Origin: Lachnospiraceae bacterium | GTDB lineage: Bacteria; Bacillota_A; Clostridia; Lachnospirales; Lachnospiraceae | Assembly (NCBI GenBank): GCA_017390645.1 | Contig: JAFPAZ010000172.1 | Location: forward strand, 1-9,182 | Reading direction: 5' to 3' | Length of the DNA: 9,182 nt | Shown: positions 4,754 to 9,182 of the stretch, piece by piece | How positions within the stretch are numbered: position 1 is the stretch's first letter | How the letters are laid out: each line of letters begins with the position of its first letter | Translations under genes and position numbers: made by a program | Notes under the pieces: generated by a model | The model's input: only the letters and a program-made list of their open reading frames with translations | Told to the model about the DNA's origin: nothing | The model's database searches: none

Positions 4754-7585
4754 ATGTATCAAATGTTTACGGAAACATTACTGCTATGTCTGTTTTTATG
4801 TTTTGTATGTATTTCTATTATGGCCATGCAAAAGCCTTCTAACAATCAAAAGATATTGTTGGTTGCTTCTGTATGTGCATTCATATCCTGTTTTGGGTAT
4901 TATTATGAGCTTAAGAGCACCAGTATGGATGAGGTGATGGTGAGTATTAAGATAGGGTATTTGGGAAAGGTATTTGCTATTTTTCTATTTACCACCTTTG
5001 TAAAAAATTATGCAAACATTCATATGCCGCGATGGATTACAATGTGTTTGTATTTTTTTTATGTAGGAATTTTGTATTCCATATTAACCTGCGAACTGCA
5101 CCATTTATATTATTCCAGTATTGAACTGGTGGAGCGGGACGGACATGTGGTTGTGGATTTAGGAAAAGGTCCATTGTACTATGTATATACCGTTTCTTTA
5201 GTTATGGTTATGGTGTTTTTGCTGGTTGTTTCCATTAAGAAAATATTGACACAAACAGGTGATTTAAAGCGGATTTATATTTTTATTTCTTTTACCGGTA
5301 TATTACCGATGCTGGGATTTTTAGGTTGTCTTAGTGGGTTGTTTGATGGTTATGACCCTACTCCCATATCACTTGCCTTTGCCAACGTACTGTTGACCTT
5401 TGCAGTAGTAAAATATGGTCTGATTGACACGGTATTAATGGCGAAAGAGTTGATTGTAGAAGGTACCACAGAGGCGGTAATTATTTATAATTTGAACAAA
5501 GAGATTCTTTATATGAATTGTGTAGCAGAGAGCTTGCTAAATGAGAATTTTCGCGGAATTGATATCTTCGATGAAAAGAATCATACTTTAGAAGTTTGTG
5601 ATAAGAGTTATGAAATTCGTATTTCTGAAGTACAGGACGCCGGGAAAGTCCGGGGATATATAGCATGGTTGTTTGATGTTACGGAGATAACCAGAAAAAA
5701 TAAAGAACTGGTGTTGTTAACGGAACAGGCAGAACGTGCAAATCAGGCGAAATCCACATTTTTATCTAATATGTCCCATGAAATCAGAACTCCTATGAAT
5801 GCTATTTTAGGTTTTTCCCAATTGATTTTAAATTGTGATATTGAGCCTAAAGTCAAGGGGTATATGGATGATATTGTTTCTGCCTCTCATAGTCTTTTGG
5901 CGGTAATTAATGATATTTTAGATATTTCAAGAATCGAAAACGGAAAAATGGAGATTGTGCCTACGAACTATTATAGTTCCTCCATTATCAAAGATATTAA
6001 TATTTTATTTTCCCACCAGGCGAAACAAAAGGGAATAGGATTTTTGATGGATATTGATGAGAAATTGCCATGTCAGATGTGTGGAGATAAGATTCGGATT
6101 CGGGGCATTTTAATTAATTTGATTAATAATGCCATTAAATATACCCAAAGTGGAGAAGTTCAGGTTTGTATCAAGGTTCTGGAAAGATTTGAAGATAAAG
6201 TCCGGATTCAATGTAGCATCAAGGATACAGGAATTGGAATTCGTAAGGAGGATCAAAAGAGACTATTTGATGCATTTTCCCAGTTTGACAGGGAGGTAAA
6301 TTATGGAATCGAAGGTTCAGGGCTTGGACTTTCCATTGCCTCCGGGCTGGTAAAACTCATGGGTGGAACCATAAGGGTAGAAAGCGAGTATGGTGTTGGT
6401 TCTAATTTTATTTTTGAAATTGAGCAGGAAGTCGTAGATGATACTCCGTTGGATATGTCTTATACAGAGGTTACGGAAGAAAATAAGGGACTAAAACCTG
6501 TTTTTCCAGGAATGAAAGTATTAGCGGTGGATGATAATGAGATTAATCTAAAGGTGGTAAGTAAGATTTTACAATCTTATGAAATAGAGGTGGATGCAGT
6601 ATCTGCTGGAAGGGATGCCATTGAAGCCTGTAAAAAGTTCAAGTATGATTTGATTTTGATGGATCAGATGATGCCGGAGTTAAATGGAACCCAGACGATG
6701 AAAATGCTACGGGAAAACGAAGAATATAAGTCTTGTCCGATGATTGCCCTTACCGCTGATGCCATGAGTGGAGTAAGGGAAAGGCTGATGGAAGAAGGAT
6801 TTGATGAATATTTGTGCAAACCTTTGTCTACAAAGAGTCTCGAAAGGGTTTTATCAGAGCAATTTCCGGATAAAATGGTAATAAAGCAAACCGAGGAACC
6901 GAAAGAAGAGAAACAGAAAAAAGAAGAAAAACAGGAAAAAGAAGAAATAGAAAACGTTTTTGGAGAGGATTTTTGCAAGTTAGTTCAGGTTGAAAAAGGA
7001 ATTGCCAATTGTGGACAGAAATTGTCAGAATATTTTGAAATTCTTAAGATTACCTTAGAATATGGTGACTCCAGAATCAAAGAACTTATTTCACTGAAAG
7101 AGCAAAAGGATTATGAAAACTATACTATTAAGGTACATTCTTTGAAAAGTACTGCGGCAAATATCGGTGCCATGGAGGTTTCTGCTATGGCGTTGGAGCA
7201 GGAAATGGCGGGAAAAGAAGGAAGATATGAAGTCATTGATGAAAAAATGGAACCATTGATTCAAAGGTACCAGGAAGTATTGGACCTCATTCAAAATGTG
7301 CTAAAGCAGCAGGGACTGGTAAATTCAAAGGAGGTACCAGAAAAGAATGAGATGGATTATGAGATATCTGAGGACGATTTTAAAGAGATATTGGATGAGG
7401 TGCTTGGATTGGTGGATGAGTTTGAATTTGACTCGGTTGAATCCTTACTTGATTCCTTAAAAACTTATCGTATGAGAAAAGAGCATATGGAAATCATAGA
7501 AAAATTAAGTGAATATATGCAGGAACTGCAGGTGGATGAAATCAAAGATTTGATTCAGAAGTGGAAAGATAAGGAAAATGAATAA
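4754..7585 (+). CDS. 7TM hybrid histidine kinase (PAS-HisKA-HATPase-REC-HPt)
   Basis: The 943-residue membrane kinase begins with seven hydrophobic segments (about 6-25, 34-51, 70-84, 95-113, 143-161, 174-197, 205-222), a layout like the 7TM sensor module of histidine kinases. A PAS-like domain follows (about 235-310, with AVIIYNLNKEILYMN). HisKA has SHEIRTP with phospho-His342; HATPase_c has N-box NLINNAIKYT, DTGIG and GSGLGLS. The receiver (about 587-705) has Asp637 in LILMDQMMP, Thr667 and Lys689. After a Lys/Glu linker (about 713-735) comes an HPt domain with VHSLKSTAANIG (His795). The last 75 residues form an acidic helical domain I do not recognise. All catalytic residues are present, so it can run a full His-Asp-His relay, probably to the tandem-REC protein just upstream. 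I use ATG 4754 (GGTGG 5 bases upstream); GTG 4745 is an alternative. Confidence 0.92.
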   Translation: MYQMFTETLLLCLFLCFVCISIMAMQKPSNNQKILLVASVCAFISCFGYYYELKSTSMDEVMVSIKIGYLGKVFAIFLFTTFVKNYANIHMPRWITMCLYFFYVGILYSILTCELHHLYYSSIELVERDGHVVVDLGKGPLYYVYTVSLVMVMVFLLVVSIKKILTQTGDLKRIYIFISFTGILPMLGFLGCLSGLFDGYDPTPISLAFANVLLTFAVVKYGLIDTVLMAKELIVEGTTEAVIIYNLNKEILYMNCVAESLLNENFRGIDIFDEKNHTLEVCDKSYEIRISEVQDAGKVRGYIAWLFDVTEITRKNKELVLLTEQAERANQAKSTFLSNMSHEIRTPMNAILGFSQLILNCDIEPKVKGYMDDIVSASHSLLAVINDILDISRIENGKMEIVPTNYYSSSIIKDINILFSHQAKQKGIGFLMDIDEKLPCQMCGDKIRIRGILINLINNAIKYTQSGEVQVCIKVLERFEDKVRIQCSIKDTGIGIRKEDQKRLFDAFSQFDREVNYGIEGSGLGLSIASGLVKLMGGTIRVESEYGVGSNFIFEIEQEVVDDTPLDMSYTEVTEENKGLKPVFPGMKVLAVDDNEINLKVVSKILQSYEIEVDAVSAGRDAIEACKKFKYDLILMDQMMPELNGTQTMKMLRENEEYKSCPMIALTADAMSGVRERLMEEGFDEYLCKPLSTKSLERVLSEQFPDKMVIKQTEEPKEEKQKKEEKQEKEEIENVFGEDFCKLVQVEKGIANCGQKLSEYFEILKITLEYGDSRIKELISLKEQKDYENYTIKVHSLKSTAANIGAMEVSAMALEQEMAGKEGRYEVIDEKMEPLIQRYQEVLDLIQNVLKQQGLVNSKEVPEKNEMDYEISEDDFKEILDEVLGLVDEFEFDSVESLLDSLKTYRMRKEHMEIIEKLSEYMQELQVDEIKDLIQKWKDKENE

Positions 7586-7590
7586 GGCAC

Positions 7591-7635
7591 AAAAAGGCCC
7601 CGATGGAGTGGATATTAGCTCTATCGGGGCTTTTT
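7591..7635. terminator. Bidirectional intrinsic terminator between convergent kinases
   Basis: GCCCCGATGGAG (7597-7608) pairs with CTCTATCGGGGC (7619-7630), a 12-bp GC-rich stem with one G-U and a 10-base loop. AAAAA (7591-7595) precedes it and TTTTT (7631-7635) follows, so a U run follows the hairpin on both strands. It begins 5 bases after the plus-strand kinase stop and lies 30 bases beyond the minus-strand kinase stop, so it should end both transcripts. Confidence 0.93.
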
Positions 7636-7665
7636 GCAAGCTTAATGTATCAGAAAGCATACTGT

Positions 7666-9087
7666 TTATTTCGTTTGTTTTTTTAGGGAGAAGATGAATT
7701 CACTTCCTACCCCCTCTGTACTGATGCATTGGATGTGTTCTCCGTGGGCATCAATGACTTCCTTGGTAATAGCGAGTCCAAGACCGGTACCTTGCTTGTC
7801 TTTTCCTCTGGAAGTATCGGATTTAAAAAATCTTACCCATATTTTTTTCTGGGCATCTGCCGGAATACCGGCTCCATGGTCTTTGATGGAAACAAAGACT
7901 TTTTCATTTTTCTCAGTTAGAGAAATGTCGATACTAGAGTTTTCTTCGCTAAATTTAATGGCATTGTCAATAAGATTATAAATAACCTGCTGAATCTTGG
8001 TCTTGTCGGCATTTACCATCATACATGGAATATTGTAGGTTTTCTTTAAGAAAATCTTTTTTTGTTCACAGGTACCTTCAAAGGTTTCAATGACTTTTTG
8101 GATGGTTTCTATCAGGTCAAAGTCACTTCGATGCAGATCCGGACCATTATGGTCGAAACTTTCTAAAGTAAGCAGACTCTGGGTGAGTTTGGTAAGACGT
8201 TTGGATTCGTTTAGGACGATATTTAAATATTTTTCCTGTTTTTCCGGAGGAATCGTACCATCTAGCATTGCTTCAATATATCCCTTAATCGAAGTAAGTG
8301 GGGAACGGAAATCATGGGAAACATTAGCAATGAAATTTCTACGGTATTCATCTATTTTACTTAATTCAGAGGCCATGAATTCCAGGGTGTCAGCCAATTC
8401 ACCTATTTCATCCTTGGATTTCACGTTACTTTGATATTTAAAATTTCCCTGGGCGTATTCTTTTGCAGCAGTATTCAGCTTTTTGATTGGATTAAGAATT
8501 CGTCGCGATACGAAAGAATAAACAAGGGTAGCAAAAATAACGATAATAAACAGGAAGAAATAAGTGTTATTAAATAAAACCTGTTTATAGGAATTCGTGT
8601 TGGATAAATCGGACCGTAAAATGATATACCCTACCTGATGCTCCAGGTGATAAATTGGAATACCAATGTTTAAGTATTCTGTGCCATCGGTAGTGTATTT
8701 TGAATCTACCACTGCTATGGATTTGGTTAAATCAAAATTGGAATTAACCGTAAACATGGTGTCCGGAATTTGGGAAAAACGTTCCGTATTTGACATTGCC
8801 AGCATATTTCCTTTTTCATCACTGATTAAAATTTGAGCGTGCAGAAAGGAGGATATCTTAGGAATGACTTCTTCGAATTCTTCCCGTGTGATATTACCTT
8901 CCAGATAAGGAAGATAGTATTCATTTGCAATTAAATTGGCCTCTTGTTTCATGACCTTTTTTCGTTCTTCTAAAATGGATGCCTTGGTGTTAGTATTAGA
9001 AAAATATATACTAAGGGAAAAACATACAATGAGGATGAACAAAAAGGATAGAAAAAAACGGTCTACAATACTAGATTTATATTTCAT
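7666..9087 (-). CDS. Two-TM sensor histidine kinase with HAMP domain (PhoR/WalK-like layout)
   Basis: The 473-residue protein has TM1 (about 11-30), an extracytoplasmic sensor region of about 140 residues (ILISDEKGNMLAMSN and later IGIPIYHLEHQVGYI, resembling a PAS/Cache-like fold), TM2 (about 174-194), a HAMP linker starting at SRRILNPI, HisKA with VSHDFRSPLTSIKGY (His258), and HATPase_c with NLIDNAIKFS, DHGAGIP and GTGLGLAI. This is the class I layout of PhoR, WalK and VanS-type kinases; it would autophosphorylate on His258 and pass phosphate to a partner OmpR-type regulator. No regulator is in view, and one may lie just outside the window upstream. The start is supported by GAAAGGA (9096-9102 on the minus strand), 8 bases before ATG. 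The ligand cannot be told from the sequence. Confidence 0.93.
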   Translation of the reverse strand: MKYKSSIVDRFFLSFLFILIVCFSLSIYFSNTNTKASILEERKKVMKQEANLIANEYYLPYLEGNITREEFEEVIPKISSFLHAQILISDEKGNMLAMSNTERFSQIPDTMFTVNSNFDLTKSIAVVDSKYTTDGTEYLNIGIPIYHLEHQVGYIILRSDLSNTNSYKQVLFNNTYFFLFIIVIFATLVYSFVSRRILNPIKKLNTAAKEYAQGNFKYQSNVKSKDEIGELADTLEFMASELSKIDEYRRNFIANVSHDFRSPLTSIKGYIEAMLDGTIPPEKQEKYLNIVLNESKRLTKLTQSLLTLESFDHNGPDLHRSDFDLIETIQKVIETFEGTCEQKKIFLKKTYNIPCMMVNADKTKIQQVIYNLIDNAIKFSEENSSIDISLTEKNEKVFVSIKDHGAGIPADAQKKIWVRFFKSDTSRGKDKQGTGLGLAITKEVIDAHGEHIQCISTEGVGSEFIFSLKKQTK

Positions 9088-9134
9088 TATAGGTTTCCTT
9101 TCTGACAGTATTTTTTATAGGTGATTGCGAAACT

Positions 9135-9162
9135 ATAATATTTTATGTGAAAGTGATGTAAA
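9135..9162 (-). promoter_or_regulatory. Candidate sigma-A promoter for the minus-strand sensor kinase
   Basis: On the minus strand, TTTACA (9157-9162, 5 of 6 to TTGACA) and TATTAT (9135-9140, 5 of 6 to TATAAT) are separated by 16 bases. A start near 9128 would leave about 40 bases of leader containing the GAAAGGA ribosome site. If real, the kinase can be transcribed separately from any regulator gene further upstream. Confidence 0.5.
9146..9162 (-). promoter_or_regulatory. PhoP-box-like direct repeat in the sensor-kinase promoter
   Basis: Reading the minus strand, TTTACA and TTCACA are separated by 5 bases (11-bp period), overlapping the -35 box and spacer. This matches the TTHAYA-N5-TTHAYA pattern described for PhoP/PhoB-type OmpR-family regulators in Bacillus. 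Only two repeats are seen in this AT-rich DNA, so it is a suggestion only. Confidence 0.25.
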
Positions 9163-9182
9163 AGAAACAAGACAACGCAGGC

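Overview
The window looks like chromosomal DNA of a low-GC Gram-positive anaerobe, most likely a Lachnospiraceae/Clostridium cluster XIVa relative. This rests on AT-rich codon use (AGA, ATA, TTA, AAA), strong purine-rich ribosome binding sites, some GTG starts, and the style of the proteins: a 7TM hybrid kinase with a highly charged linker and a stand-alone CheX. The genus cannot be fixed from the sequence alone, and there is no sign of phage, insertion sequence, CRISPR, tRNA or rRNA.

Layout. Bases 1-135 are the 3' end of a gene encoding a Pro/Ala/Glu repeat tail. It is followed by an AIR-synthase/HypE-like gene (163-1137) whose N-terminal ATP/metal-site motifs look eroded. A near-consensus vegetative promoter (1134-1162) overlaps that gene's stop codon and opens an unusually long (about 250 nt), hairpin-rich leader. 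The leader ends at a five-gene co-directional block: cheX-like CheY-P phosphatase (1419-1889), trmL tRNA 2'-O-methyltransferase (2007-2498), a divergent ClpX-type AAA+ unfoldase (2535-3881), a two-receiver response regulator without output domain (3964-4728), and a large 7TM hybrid histidine kinase with REC and HPt domains (4754-7585). A strong bidirectional terminator (7591-7635) closes the block. On the other strand, converging on the same terminator, is a classical two-TM HAMP sensor kinase (7666-9087), with a promoter and a PhoP-box-like direct repeat just upstream at the window edge.

How the genes may work together. The hybrid kinase carries every station of a His-Asp-His relay, and the adjacent tandem-REC protein is the obvious final Asp acceptor. 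CheX removes phosphate from CheY-like receivers, so it could reset the relay. This is inferred from gene order and domain content. The ClpX-like protein keeps a complete ATPase engine and zinc domain, but its substrate-entry loop (RKH to SKN) and ClpP-docking loop (IGF to MGF) are altered. It may therefore be a specialised paralogue rather than the housekeeping ClpX. The most unusual non-coding element is the structured leader before cheX. The most unusual coding features are the variant ClpX and the degenerate AIR-synthase protein.
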